Both the position numbers and the translations under genes were made by a program. Below the pieces are notes generated by a model that was not told the DNA's origin, ran no database searches, and worked only from the letters and a program-made list of their open reading frames with translations. Below are positions 7,245 to 16,028 of a stretch of 31,991 bases of DNA, piece by piece. The stretch is taken from assembly GCA_021734045.1 (NCBI GenBank), contig JAIPJR010000028.1, positions 1 through 31,991 of the forward strand, given 5' to 3'. Positions within the stretch are counted from its first letter, which is position 1. Every line of letters starts with the position of its first letter. Origin of the DNA: Fidelibacterota bacterium (lineage in GTDB: Bacteria > Fidelibacterota > UBA8477).

Positions 7245-8276
7245 ATGCAGGCGCTGCGTTATCACCAATTCGGCGGTCCCGAAGTTTTGAAGCTGGAGAC
7301 ACTTCCAGACCCGGATGTTTCACCGGATTCTGTTTTGGTGCGGATGAAGGCTACTGCCCTGAATCATCTGGATATCTGGGTTCGAGAGGGCATCCCCGGC
7401 CTGCCCATCCACCTGCCCCATGTGCCCGGGAGTGATGGCGCCGGCGTGGTCGTGGCGGTGGGAAAAAATGTGTCCCAATGGCGTGTGGGCGATGAGGTGG
7501 TCATTCAGCCGGGTACGTTTTGTGGACAATGCGATGCGTGCAAGCGCGGGCAGGAAGATTTGTGTCCCGAATATGGCATCCTGGGTGAAACCAGTCCCGG
7601 CGTGATGCAAACTCTGAAAAATTACGACCCGGTGAACCTGGGACCCAAACCGACAGACCTGACCTGGGAGGAAAGCGCTGCCCTGCCCCTGGCTTATCTG
7701 ACTGCCTGGAACATGGTGATGAACCGGGCCGAATTAAAAGCCGGTGAGACGGTTTTGGTGCAGGGGGCTAGTTCCGGTGTGGGTATGGCTGCCATACAAA
7801 TCGCTAAATATATCGGCGCCACAGTGATTGCCACGGCGCGAACAGCAGAGAAGCGCAGGGCAGCCGGAATGGTGGGGGCGCACCATACGCTGGATTCCGC
7901 CGATCCCAAAATGTACAAAGAGGTAAAATCCCTGACGCGGGGGCAAGGTGCGGATGTGGTGGTGGAGCATGTGGGTCAGGCTACGTGGCAGAACAGTCTG
8001 CGCTCTCTGGGATTTGCCGGTCGCCTGGTAACCTGCGGCGCCACAACTGGCCCTGTAGCAGAGGTGGAAATACGTCATATTTTCTCAAAACGCCTCTCCA
8101 TCCTGGGCTCTACCATGGGGTCTGTGGCGGATTTCAACGCGGTACTATCGCTGGCGGAAAAGGGTGTGCTAAAGCCGTGGATTGATCGGGTGTTTCCCCT
8201 CAGTGAAGGTTCTGCCGCTCACGAGTACCTGGTCTCGGCACACGAATTCGGTAAAGTCGTCATTTCAATGGAGTAG
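7245..8276 (+). CDS. Zinc-type MDR family alcohol dehydrogenase / quinone oxidoreductase-like protein
   Basis: 343 residues with AAAGGAG ahead of the ATG. The N-terminal GroES-like domain has NHLDIWVREG, then HVPGSDGAGVV. The structural zinc loop keeps four cysteines (CGQCDACKRGQEDLC, about residues 93-107). The Rossmann fold has the nucleotide loop VLVQGASSGVGMAAIQIAK. The combination of a zinc loop with the AxxGVG motif is typical of zinc-dependent medium-chain dehydrogenases annotated as alcohol dehydrogenase or NADPH:quinone reductase-like. The substrate cannot be predicted. The ferredoxin gene starts only five bases after its stop, so the two are surely co-transcribed and may share a redox task. 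Confidence 0.88.
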   Translation: MQALRYHQFGGPEVLKLETLPDPDVSPDSVLVRMKATALNHLDIWVREGIPGLPIHLPHVPGSDGAGVVVAVGKNVSQWRVGDEVVIQPGTFCGQCDACKRGQEDLCPEYGILGETSPGVMQTLKNYDPVNLGPKPTDLTWEESAALPLAYLTAWNMVMNRAELKAGETVLVQGASSGVGMAAIQIAKYIGATVIATARTAEKRRAAGMVGAHHTLDSADPKMYKEVKSLTRGQGADVVVEHVGQATWQNSLRSLGFAGRLVTCGATTGPVAEVEIRHIFSKRLSILGSTMGSVADFNAVLSLAEKGVLKPWIDRVFPLSEGSAAHEYLVSAHEFGKVVISME

Positions 8277-8281
8277 TCCGC

Positions 8282-8677
8282 ATGTCGCGATTCGAAAAAC
8301 ATGTATTCATCTGCACCAATGAGCGTCCGCCCGGGCATCGCAAGGGGTGCTGCGCCGATTGCGGCGGAAACCAGATTAAAGCTTTGCTGAAAGCCCGTGT
8401 AAAAGCGGCCGGATTGAAGAATGATATCCGGATAAATAGTGCCGGTTGTCTGGATGCCTGTGAATTCGGTCCGGTGATGGTGGTGTATCCGGAAGGGGTT
8501 TGGTACACTTGTGTAAAGCCGGAAGATGTGGATGATATTTTCCACAGCCATCTGAAAGCAGGCGAACCGGTAGCCCGGCTCATGATTGAATCAAAGGCGC
8601 TAAAAGCCCTCACCTCGCGACCCACTCGTGACCGTTTTGACGGGGATCGACCCTGTCAACCGCCTGAAAACGCTTAA
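8282..8677 (+). CDS. Thioredoxin-like [2Fe-2S] ferredoxin
   Basis: 131 residues. It belongs to the thioredoxin-fold ferredoxin group related to Aquifex/Clostridium 2Fe-2S ferredoxins and to the NuoE C-terminal domain. Visible features are HVFICTNERPPGH near the start (C11), a cysteine-rich GCCADCGG (C23, C24, C27), NSAGCLDACEFGP (C56, C60) and VVYPEGVWYTCVKPEDV. These give the four cluster ligands plus spare cysteines. It would carry electrons in the cytoplasm. The last ~30 residues after the conserved core (basic, ending CQPPENA) are an extension of unknown role. The gene follows the MDR dehydrogenase by five bases. Confidence 0.9.
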   Translation: MSRFEKHVFICTNERPPGHRKGCCADCGGNQIKALLKARVKAAGLKNDIRINSAGCLDACEFGPVMVVYPEGVWYTCVKPEDVDDIFHSHLKAGEPVARLMIESKALKALTSRPTRDRFDGDRPCQPPENA

Positions 8678-8754
8678 TTCCATTGGTAAAACAGGCTCGT
8701 TTCACTGTGATAAGCGCTTGTTGTCATAGCCGTCTTTTCATAAAATTGCCTGCT

Positions 8755-9186
8755 ATGCAACCCGCCATTACCAATACACCGATTTTCACCCAACTCACCA
8801 TCTCCTCCGACTGCAGCGAGATGGACCAGGTTAAAATTTTTTTACAGGATTTTCTCCGGCAGAATGATTACGATGAAGCAGAGGCCGAGGATATTCTGGT
8901 GGCTGTTCAGGAGGGTGTAACCAACGCCATTATCCATGGTAACAATTTGAGTGGTACCAAATCCGTACGACTGGAATTACACCTGGATGCAGCCCGGTTA
9001 AAAATTGTGGTTTGTGATAATGGGACCGGTTTTGACATGAATTCCCTGGCGGACCCTACTGATCCGGAAAACCGGATGAAGAGCAACGGCCGCGGACTCA
9101 TGTTTATTCGCACTTTCATGGATCAGGTGATGAATCACACCAATGGTGACGGCCACAGACTGGTGATGATAAGAAAGCGTGTATGA
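8755..9186 (+). CDS. RsbW/SpoIIAB-like ATP-binding protein (anti-sigma regulatory factor family)
   Basis: 143 residues from the ATG at 8755. An in-frame TTG at 8683 is possible, but the extra 24 residues are unlike the family. It is a stand-alone GHKL ATPase of the HATPase_c_2 type: EDILVAVQEGVTNAIIHGNN is the N-box, VCDNGTGFD the G1 box, and NGRGLMFIRTFMDQV the G2 box. Proteins like this bind sigma factors and phosphorylate STAS anti-anti-sigma partners in partner-switching. No STAS, PP2C or sigma gene is present nearby, so the partner is unknown. The stop overlaps the next start as ATGA. Confidence 0.87.
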   Translation: MQPAITNTPIFTQLTISSDCSEMDQVKIFLQDFLRQNDYDEAEAEDILVAVQEGVTNAIIHGNNLSGTKSVRLELHLDAARLKIVVCDNGTGFDMNSLADPTDPENRMKSNGRGLMFIRTFMDQVMNHTNGDGHRLVMIRKRV

Positions 9187-9782
9187 AGCAGCTTCTCGTT
9201 ATAATTGCTTCTCTCCTGACCACCAATATGCTCACTGCACAAGTATATGATATGCGCCAGACTTGGGGGTTTAACGCGGAACTGCTCCAGTATGGCGGCA
9301 GTTTTGGCGGTATCTGGCAGATGGATTTGAATCCGGAGTGGGCCCTGGGCGCTGAGGCTAATTGGACATTCGTACAGACGGGTCAGTCCTTGGAATTTTA
9401 TGATCCCTACACCGGCCGCTACTATCAGGTGGGCTCACAGAATCTGTCCATGCTGAAATTTCTGGGCGGTATCTCCTGGTATCCCTTTGCCGAATCCATG
9501 GATCCATCGTTTCAATTTGGGTTTTATACCGGGGTGGGGCCCATTCTGGCCATGGATACCAATGACGAGACCGCAGACATTACACGCTGGCGCTATGTCC
9601 GCGGGTATCCCTCCATCTATGCCAAATTGGGTCTGGAATTCAAAATTCACCAACAGGGCATGGGCATTTATATCCTGCGGCTGGGATTTGATGGGACGCA
9701 ATTTGAAACGGAAATCGATGGTCAGTCCCGGTATCAGGGAATCTTTCTGCAAGTGGGGATGGAGTTCCCTCGCTACAGATGA
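9183..9782 (+). CDS. Secreted outer-membrane beta-barrel-like protein
   Basis: 199 residues with an N-terminal signal peptide (MKQLLVIIASLLTTNMLTAQ). The mature part alternates aromatic and hydrophobic residues with glycines (GGSFGGIWQMDL, WALGAEANWTF, FQFGFYTGVGP, YAKLGLEFKI), and the last strand ends in FLQVGMEFPRYR. This is the pattern of small 8-stranded outer-membrane barrels. The molecular function is unknown. It is coupled by ATGA overlaps both to the ATPase before it and to rsmE after it, an unusual sandwich of regulatory, envelope and rRNA-modification genes. Confidence 0.72.
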   Translation: MKQLLVIIASLLTTNMLTAQVYDMRQTWGFNAELLQYGGSFGGIWQMDLNPEWALGAEANWTFVQTGQSLEFYDPYTGRYYQVGSQNLSMLKFLGGISWYPFAESMDPSFQFGFYTGVGPILAMDTNDETADITRWRYVRGYPSIYAKLGLEFKIHQQGMGIYILRLGFDGTQFETEIDGQSRYQGIFLQVGMEFPRYR

Positions 9783-10504
9783 GTTTGGAGCAGATTTATT
9801 TGCCGGATCTGGATCTTGATGCGCCATCTCTGAAAATTACGGGTCCCGAGCTACACCATTTGCGAACCGTCCGGCGATTTGGTCCGGGGGAGCAAGTTGT
9901 GGCAGTGAGTGGGAATGGCCACGCCCGGACTTTGACATTGGATACCATTGAAAAGGATGCGGTTTACGCCCGGGCAGGTGAATTACGCGCCGAAGCGGGG
10001 GAGTTGCCCCTGCCAGTCACGCTTTGTGTGGCCAATCTCAAGTCGGATCACCTGGAGTGGGTAGTGGAAAAAGCTACCGAATTGGGTGTCTGGCAAATCG
10101 TTCCCCTGCTGACGGATCATACGGTAAAAAAGGGCCTGCGACCGGAGCGGCTCCAGCGCATTGCCATCAGTGCCCTTAAGCAGTCAGGGCGCTCCCGATT
10201 GCCGGTAATAGAAGATTTGACGCCATTTCCCGTCATGCTGCAGACGCTCACCGCGGGCGAGCATTGGTTCTGTATGGCGGCACCCGATGCCCGGCCGGTA
10301 GCAGCGCTCACAACCGAACCGGCGAAGGCGTCACTCACAGTATGGATTGGTCCGGAGGGCGATTGGTCGGAGGCAGAGTATGCGCAGGCCAAGGCACGCG
10401 GAATGACATTGGTTCATCTGGGATCCCGCAGGCTGCGGGCTGAAACGGCGGCGATCACCACGTTGAGCACGGCAAGCCAATGGATTGAATTTTCGAATAA
10501 ATAG
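9779..10504 (+). CDS. rsmE: 16S rRNA (uracil-1498-N3)-methyltransferase
   Basis: 241 residues, the normal RsmE length. It methylates N3 of U1498 in 16S rRNA using S-adenosylmethionine, on the assembled 30S subunit. Family features are ELHHLRTVRRFGPGE in the N-terminal PUA-like domain, LKSDHLEWVVEKATELGVWQI, ERLQRIAISALKQSGRSRLP, and the SPOUT trefoil-knot motifs VWIGPEGDWSEAE and LGSRRLRAETAAITTLS. The start overlaps the preceding stop as ATGA. Confidence 0.96.
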   Translation: MSLEQIYLPDLDLDAPSLKITGPELHHLRTVRRFGPGEQVVAVSGNGHARTLTLDTIEKDAVYARAGELRAEAGELPLPVTLCVANLKSDHLEWVVEKATELGVWQIVPLLTDHTVKKGLRPERLQRIAISALKQSGRSRLPVIEDLTPFPVMLQTLTAGEHWFCMAAPDARPVAALTTEPAKASLTVWIGPEGDWSEAEYAQAKARGMTLVHLGSRRLRAETAAITTLSTASQWIEFSNK

Positions 10505-10541
10505 GTTTTGATTAACCATCGTACGATTGAGGAGTATGGCC

Positions 10542-10886
10542 ATGGAAGAAAATTGCATCTTTTGTAAACTCATTGCGGGGGAAATGCCGGTTGAAAAATT
10601 GTATGAGGATGAGGAGGTCATGGCTTTCAATGACATCAATCCGCAAGCGCCCACCCATTTTTTAGTCATTCCCAAACAGCACATCGCCAAGCCCGGTGAG
10701 ATCGGTGATGGTGATGAACCTCTGGTGGGAAAATTAATCCACCGGGCAACACGCCTTGCGCACAAATTGGGTCTGGGAAATGGCTATCGGATGGTCATCA
10801 ATCACGGCGATGACGGCGGACAGACCGTCTTTCATCTTCATGTGCATGTGATGGGTGGCCGTCGGATGTTGTGGCCTCCGGGCTGA
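10542..10886 (+). CDS. HIT family nucleotide hydrolase/transferase (HinT-like)
   Basis: 114 residues. It starts ENCIFCKLIAGEMPVEKLYEDEEV and ends with the histidine triad HLHVHVMGGRRMLWPPG, as in bacterial HinT/HIT purine nucleoside phosphoramidases. YRMVINHGDDGGQTVFHLH gives the catalytic strand. The start at 10542 is chosen because GAGGAG ends seven bases before it. The ATG at 10536 is too close to this Shine-Dalgarno sequence and the TTG at 10527 precedes it. The gene lies between rsmE and smc with short gaps. Confidence 0.94.
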   Translation: MEENCIFCKLIAGEMPVEKLYEDEEVMAFNDINPQAPTHFLVIPKQHIAKPGEIGDGDEPLVGKLIHRATRLAHKLGLGNGYRMVINHGDDGGQTVFHLHVHVMGGRRMLWPPG

Positions 10887-10955
10887 TATAATCCAAATGG
10901 TTAGACGAATGTTTTGATGTTGTTGTGAATGCGGTATCGCTGAGATTGAGTTAGC

Positions 10956-13900
10956 ATGTATATATCCGAGTTAATGATAAAGGGCTTTAAGTCCTTCGCC
11001 GATCCCACCAAGGTTAAGTTCGATCAGGGCATCACCTGTATCGTGGGTCCCAATGGTTGTGGGAAAACCAATGTGGTGGATGCGATTCGGTGGGTTTTGG
11101 GTGAGCAGAAATCGTCTGTTTTGCGCTCTCAGAGCATGCATGATGTCATTTTCAGCGGAACCGACGGCCGTAAACCACTGGGCTTCGCAGAGGTATCGCT
11201 GAATATCCACAACAACCGGGGCGTATTGCCCGTGGAGTACACAGATGTGACCATCACACGGCGCGTTTTTGGGGATGGCACCAGTGAATATTTCATGAAC
11301 AAAAACGCCTGCCGGCTGAAGGATATCCTGAACCTGTTCATGGACACGGGTATGGGCGCCGATGCCTATTCGGTAATTGAGTTGAAAATGGTGGAGTCCA
11401 TTCTCAGCGAGAGTAAGGACGAACGACGCAGGCTCATTGATGAGGCGGCCGGCGTAAATAAGTACAAACAGCAGCGCAATCTGTCGTTTCGCCGTCTGCA
11501 GTCCACTGAGGCAGATTTGCTACGCATTCAGGATATTCTCAATGAGGTGGAGAAGAATGTTACCTCCCTGCGTCGCCAGTTAAAACGATATAATCGCTAT
11601 GAAACGGTGAAACAGCAGTTGCAGGAGGATGAAGTTTCTCTCGCTGTCTGGAAGATTCACCAACACCTGAATGAGATGGAACCGCTGCGGAATCAAGTGA
11701 ATGACCTGCGGCATCAACATTCCGAACAGTCGGAAAAATTATCGCTCACGGAACAGCAGGCGGATGCCATGCAGACTGAGCTCAGTGAGCTGGAAACCCG
11801 CCAGCGTGAACAGCGGGAGGTGGTGCACCAGCAGGAAGCAGTGGTGAACGAGCTGGAACGCAAGCTCCTCATTGCTGGTGAGAAAGTAGCAGCTGCCACC
11901 GCAGCGCTGGACCGTCTCAAAGTTGAAGATCGCTCGTTGCAGGAACGCTTGGAAACCACCCAAAATGTGCAGGCGGACTTGGAAAATGAACGCGAGCATC
12001 TGCTACCCCGGATTGATGAAAAACGCACGCTGAATGAGACATTGAAAATTGAATTTGACAAGGCGGTCAGTCGGTACCGGGAAGCCCAGTCAGAATTCGA
12101 TACCCTCAATCACAAACGGGTGGCGCTACTGAATGAAGTCAGCGAGCTGAAACACCAGCAGGAGCGGTACGCGCAGGCCATTAGCCAGTATGAAGAGAAT
12201 TTAAAATCCCTGGCGGAGAAACGGGAGCGGCTGAAGGCATCTGAGAAGAATTACCAGCAGGATTTATTCGGCGCTTCCCATGAGCAGACCGGCGTAGAGA
12301 ATGTCTATAAAGACCTGGATAAGCGTATCCTGGAAATGGAAACAAAATTCCACGAGACCCAGTCCAGGCTCAATGAGATTCGTGAGACGCTGGCGCAAAA
12401 ACGCGGTGAGCGGGTAAGCGTGGAAAATCAACTCAGTTTTTATGAAGAACTTCTGGAGACCGGCGAGGGGTACTCCAGTGGTGTCCGCAGTGTTTTGAGT
12501 GCCAAATCCGAGCTGGATGGTATTTTGGGGACGGTAGCGGATTTGGTGAAGGTGGAGGAGCAGTTTGAACAGGCGATTCAGGTGGGACTGGGTGAGATGG
12601 CGGAGGTGGTTGTTACCCGTGACAGCAAATGCGCCCAGGCTGCCATAGATTACCTGGAAAAGGAGCACAAGGGCGCGGCCACTTTTTTCCCGCTGAAAAA
12701 CGTGCGCTCGGAGCAGACTCCCCGAACAGTGTTGAAAGGAAAAGGCGTACTCGGACCGGCATTGGCGTTTGTGACGGTTTCTGCCAATGAAAAACCCCTG
12801 GTGGAAGCGTTGTTGGGCGATTTGTACCTGGTGGAGGATGGCTATCAGCCGGATTGGATGAATTTTCATGGCCGGGTTGTAACCCAATCAGGAAAATTAC
12901 TGGACGCCACCGGATTCATGCGGGGTGGTCAGGGTGGTGAGGAGCAGAACAGCATCCTGGGACGCCGTGACCGTATAGACCAGTTACGCAAGCGCCACAG
13001 TAAGCTGGTGGATACCATTGAAAATTTGTCTGCTGAGGTGGAACAGTACCACAATCAAATGGGACAGCTGGAGCGGGATCTGCGCCAGACCAGGACGGAG
13101 CGGGAAAATCAGCGTCAGGTGATGCTGGAATTTGACCGCCGGGTATCCCGTGCCCAATACGGCATTTCCACGACCAATGCAGATTTAAAATCCCTGGACC
13201 AGGAGGAGCAACAGACCCGGTCGCACCAGCAGGAGACGGAGAAAAAACTGGCTGCCATTCAGCCTGAGATTGAGAAAAAACAGCAGGCAATGGCCACGCT
13301 TGATGAATCGGTGCAGCAGGTAGAAGGCCGTTTGGAGACGCTGCTCATGGAGCGGGATGCCGCCAGTGAAAAAGTCCAAACCAGCCGGATTGAGGTGGTG
13401 AATCTGGAGAATGAATTCCAGAACCTGGAAACCCGCCTTAAGGGACTGGCGGAGAACGCAGCGGAAATCAGCGATCGGCTGGTACAGATTGACCAGGACC
13501 GCAAGGGCAACGAAGCGCTGCTGGCGGAAAATCGTCAGATCCAGGTGGCGTCTGAACAAGCACTTTCTGAAGCACGGGAACAGCTGCAGCGCCAGCAGGA
13601 AAATTTTACTAACGCGGACAAAGCCTATCAGGACCGGCGTCTGGCGTATAATGAACTGGAGCACAAACTCCGGGCGTTGCGCCAGGAGCGCGAACGCATG
13701 GGCGAGAGATTACGGGAGCTGGAACTTAAACTGACGGAGATGAAGTCTGAGCGGCAGCGCATTGTGGATCGCATTTTTGAAAAATACGAGGTGGAATTGC
13801 CCCCTACTCCGGAGCCGGTTGATATTGATCCGGAAGAGGTAAAAAAGCGCATTGGTCGCAGTCTGAAATTCATCGAAAACCTGGGGCCGATTAACATGGC

Positions 13901-14474
13901 CGTGAAGGATGAATTTGAAGCGGAGCAGTCCCGGCTCAATTTCCTCAATGAACAGCAGGCTGATTTAGTTGAGGCAAAAACCAGTTTGCTGGAAACGATA
14001 TCCCGTCTGGATCGGGTGGCACGTAAGCAATTCCGGGAGACCTTTGAGCTGGTGCGTGAAAATTTTCAGGCCACGTTTCAAATGCTATTTGACGGTGGGG
14101 CTGCTGATATCGCGCTGGAAAAAGCGGACGATTTGTTAGAGAGTGATTTGGTCATCACCGCCACGCCTAAGGGGAAGAAAACTCAGAATCTCAAGATGCT
14201 GTCTGCCGGCGAAAAAGCGCTCACTGCCATCGCTCTGTTGTTCGCCATTTATCAGGTTAAACCCAGCCCCTTCTGTATTCTGGATGAGGTGGATGCACCG
14301 CTGGACGATCACAATGTCCGCAAATACACCAAAATTCTGGAGCATTTCACCACCAACACGCAGTTTATTGTTATTACTCACAATAAATTGACCATGGAAG
14401 CAGCCCGCTATCTTTATGGCGTGACCATGGAGGAGGAGGGGGTAAGTAAACTCGTGTCGGTGAAATTCGTATAG
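10956..14474 (+). CDS. smc: Chromosome segregation ATPase SMC
   Basis: 1172 residues, full length for bacterial SMC. It forms a dimer that extrudes and organises chromosomal DNA, normally with ScpA and ScpB. The N-terminal head has Walker A GPNGCGKT (31-38). Two long coiled-coil arms (about 170-500 and 665-1010) are very rich in Glu/Gln/Arg heptads. The hinge spans about 503-660 (starting GEGYSSGVRSV, ending near GFMRGGQGG). The C-terminal head carries the ABC signature LSAGEKALTAIALL (from 1082) and Walker B FCILDEVDAPLDD (D1110, E1111). scpA and scpB are not in the window. The gene is intact with no unusual insert. Confidence 0.97.
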   Translation: MYISELMIKGFKSFADPTKVKFDQGITCIVGPNGCGKTNVVDAIRWVLGEQKSSVLRSQSMHDVIFSGTDGRKPLGFAEVSLNIHNNRGVLPVEYTDVTITRRVFGDGTSEYFMNKNACRLKDILNLFMDTGMGADAYSVIELKMVESILSESKDERRRLIDEAAGVNKYKQQRNLSFRRLQSTEADLLRIQDILNEVEKNVTSLRRQLKRYNRYETVKQQLQEDEVSLAVWKIHQHLNEMEPLRNQVNDLRHQHSEQSEKLSLTEQQADAMQTELSELETRQREQREVVHQQEAVVNELERKLLIAGEKVAAATAALDRLKVEDRSLQERLETTQNVQADLENEREHLLPRIDEKRTLNETLKIEFDKAVSRYREAQSEFDTLNHKRVALLNEVSELKHQQERYAQAISQYEENLKSLAEKRERLKASEKNYQQDLFGASHEQTGVENVYKDLDKRILEMETKFHETQSRLNEIRETLAQKRGERVSVENQLSFYEELLETGEGYSSGVRSVLSAKSELDGILGTVADLVKVEEQFEQAIQVGLGEMAEVVVTRDSKCAQAAIDYLEKEHKGAATFFPLKNVRSEQTPRTVLKGKGVLGPALAFVTVSANEKPLVEALLGDLYLVEDGYQPDWMNFHGRVVTQSGKLLDATGFMRGGQGGEEQNSILGRRDRIDQLRKRHSKLVDTIENLSAEVEQYHNQMGQLERDLRQTRTERENQRQVMLEFDRRVSRAQYGISTTNADLKSLDQEEQQTRSHQQETEKKLAAIQPEIEKKQQAMATLDESVQQVEGRLETLLMERDAASEKVQTSRIEVVNLENEFQNLETRLKGLAENAAEISDRLVQIDQDRKGNEALLAENRQIQVASEQALSEAREQLQRQQENFTNADKAYQDRRLAYNELEHKLRALRQERERMGERLRELELKLTEMKSERQRIVDRIFEKYEVELPPTPEPVDIDPEEVKKRIGRSLKFIENLGPINMAVKDEFEAEQSRLNFLNEQQADLVEAKTSLLETISRLDRVARKQFRETFELVRENFQATFQMLFDGGAADIALEKADDLLESDLVITATPKGKKTQNLKMLSAGEKALTAIALLFAIYQVKPSPFCILDEVDAPLDDHNVRKYTKILEHFTTNTQFIVITHNKLTMEAARYLYGVTMEEEGVSKLVSVKFV

Positions 14475-14498
14475 CTAGGTAATGCGGGTTGTATTATT

Positions 14499-14515
14499 TC
14501 CGCCCGACAGGCGGA
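14499..14515. repeat. Small GC hairpin TCCGCC-CGACA-GGCGGA between smc and GWxTD gene
   Basis: A perfect 6-bp stem with a 5-base loop sits in the 69-base gap after smc. No T run follows, so it is a poor intrinsic terminator. The form resembles the short REP-like hairpins scattered through intergenic DNA of many bacterial genomes. I saw no second copy in this window. Confidence 0.35.
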
Positions 14516-14543
14516 TCTAACGCGAATCGCAGAAAAGGGATAA

Positions 14544-15932
14544 ATGATGGACTTGGGAAACAAATATTATCGCCACATGCTCAGAACACTGGTCCTGGTT
14601 GCCGGGATGCTTTTAATCCCGGGAAACAGCGTATTGGCCGATGTTTCACCCGAAAAACAGGGTACCCACCGTGACCTGGGGGTGGCGGTTGATATGGCAC
14701 AGTACCGGCTACAGGGTGGCGTCATGCTGGAAGTTTACCTTTTGGTTCCCCGTGCGAATTTCACATACAAACCTTTGGAAACAGGAGGTTACGAAGCCCG
14801 GCTCTTTTTCCAGGTGGCGCTTATCCAGAATGACTCCGTGCGCTATCTGGACCGGTGGTCGCGGACCTACCATGTGACAGAAAGGGCTGAATTGAAAGGC
14901 TCTCAAAAAATCCCTGATATTACCAGTTTCGCAGCCTTGCCAGGCGAATATACCCTGTATGTGGAAGTCATTGATTTAAATAAGGATGTACGCCAGACGG
15001 TTGAGCAGCCGGTGAGCCTGGTTGTCTTTCCCCAGGACGGACTTACCATTTCTGACCTGGAACTGGCCAATAATATTGTCAATTCCCGAGGTGAAAACGA
15101 ATTCACAAAATATGGGAAGGATGTGGTGCCCAATGCGGACCGGATATTTGGTGTTCATTCCCACTTATTGTATTACTTCACCGAGATTTACAATCTTTCA
15201 ACCCGTGGTGAGTATGTGGTGGTGAATGAAATCAGCAATCTGAATGGTGAGATTGTGAAGGCATTTCCGGAACGGGTCAAGAAATCCCCGGGAACTTCGG
15301 CTGTAGATATGGGAGCCGTTAATATTAATGGCATTCCATCGGGGATTTACCAGTTACGCCTACGGGTTACAGATAAAGCGACCAATGCCGAAGCAACGCG
15401 CAGTAAAACATTCTACATTTACCGGCCGGACCAGGCGCAGCCAGCACAAGCCAGTCATGAGTATGATGGCCTGGATGGAAGCCAATTGGATCAGATTTAT
15501 GAAGTGGTGAAACTGGTCATGAATAAGCGGGAAAAGCAGCTTTACGAGGACTCGGATGTAACTGGAAAGCGTAATGTACTATACGCCTTCTGGCAGCAAC
15601 ATGATCCTGACCCTGAGACGGACGTTAACGAGTATAAGCAGGATTTTTACGAGCGAGTAGAAATGGCCAATCGTGAGCTGGGAACCAACAGCCGACCGGG
15701 CTGGCAGACCTCCCGGGGTCGTACGCTCATCAAGTATGGCCGCCCCAATGAGATAGAGCGGGCGCCACTGACCACGGAACAGCGTCCCTATGAAATCTGG
15801 TATTATTATGAAATCGAAGGGGGCGTGGAATTCGTTTTTGTGGACAAACGCGGTTATGGTGACTATGAATTGGTACACTCCACGGAGCGCAGTGAAGTAT
15901 CAGATCCAAACTGGCAGCGCTGGTTGAAATAG
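14544..15932 (+). CDS. GWxTD domain-containing secreted protein
   Basis: 462 residues. A hydrophobic N-terminal segment (MLRTLVLVAGMLLIPGNSVLA) is a likely signal peptide, so the protein is periplasmic or envelope-associated. The middle part is beta-rich, with repeated immunoglobulin-like strands (GEYTLYVEVIDL, GIYQLRLRVTDKATN). The C-terminal ~130 residues are the GWxTD domain: RVEMANRELG, then GWQTSRGRTLIKYGRPNEIE (G386 onward), PYEIWYYYEIEGGVEFVFVD and DYELVHST. The domain is widespread in Acidobacteria and FCB-group lineages and its biochemical role is unknown. The motif's usual Asp is Ser here (S390). GGGAT lies four bases before the ATG. It stands between smc and the ROK kinase. Confidence 0.88.
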   Translation: MMDLGNKYYRHMLRTLVLVAGMLLIPGNSVLADVSPEKQGTHRDLGVAVDMAQYRLQGGVMLEVYLLVPRANFTYKPLETGGYEARLFFQVALIQNDSVRYLDRWSRTYHVTERAELKGSQKIPDITSFAALPGEYTLYVEVIDLNKDVRQTVEQPVSLVVFPQDGLTISDLELANNIVNSRGENEFTKYGKDVVPNADRIFGVHSHLLYYFTEIYNLSTRGEYVVVNEISNLNGEIVKAFPERVKKSPGTSAVDMGAVNINGIPSGIYQLRLRVTDKATNAEATRSKTFYIYRPDQAQPAQASHEYDGLDGSQLDQIYEVVKLVMNKREKQLYEDSDVTGKRNVLYAFWQQHDPDPETDVNEYKQDFYERVEMANRELGTNSRPGWQTSRGRTLIKYGRPNEIERAPLTTEQRPYEIWYYYEIEGGVEFVFVDKRGYGDYELVHSTERSEVSDPNWQRWLK

Positions 15933-16028
15933 GGGATCCCGAAAGGCGAATGCGCAGGTAAGCAAATTCGCAGATTGAGGGAAATCGCTACACTATATTG
16001 GCATTAATAAAAGAGAAGTTGTGACGTT

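Noticed and set aside
12264-12887. 207-codon antisense frame inside smc
   Set aside because: It is a shadow of the SMC coiled-coil/hinge coding strand with no recognisable domain.
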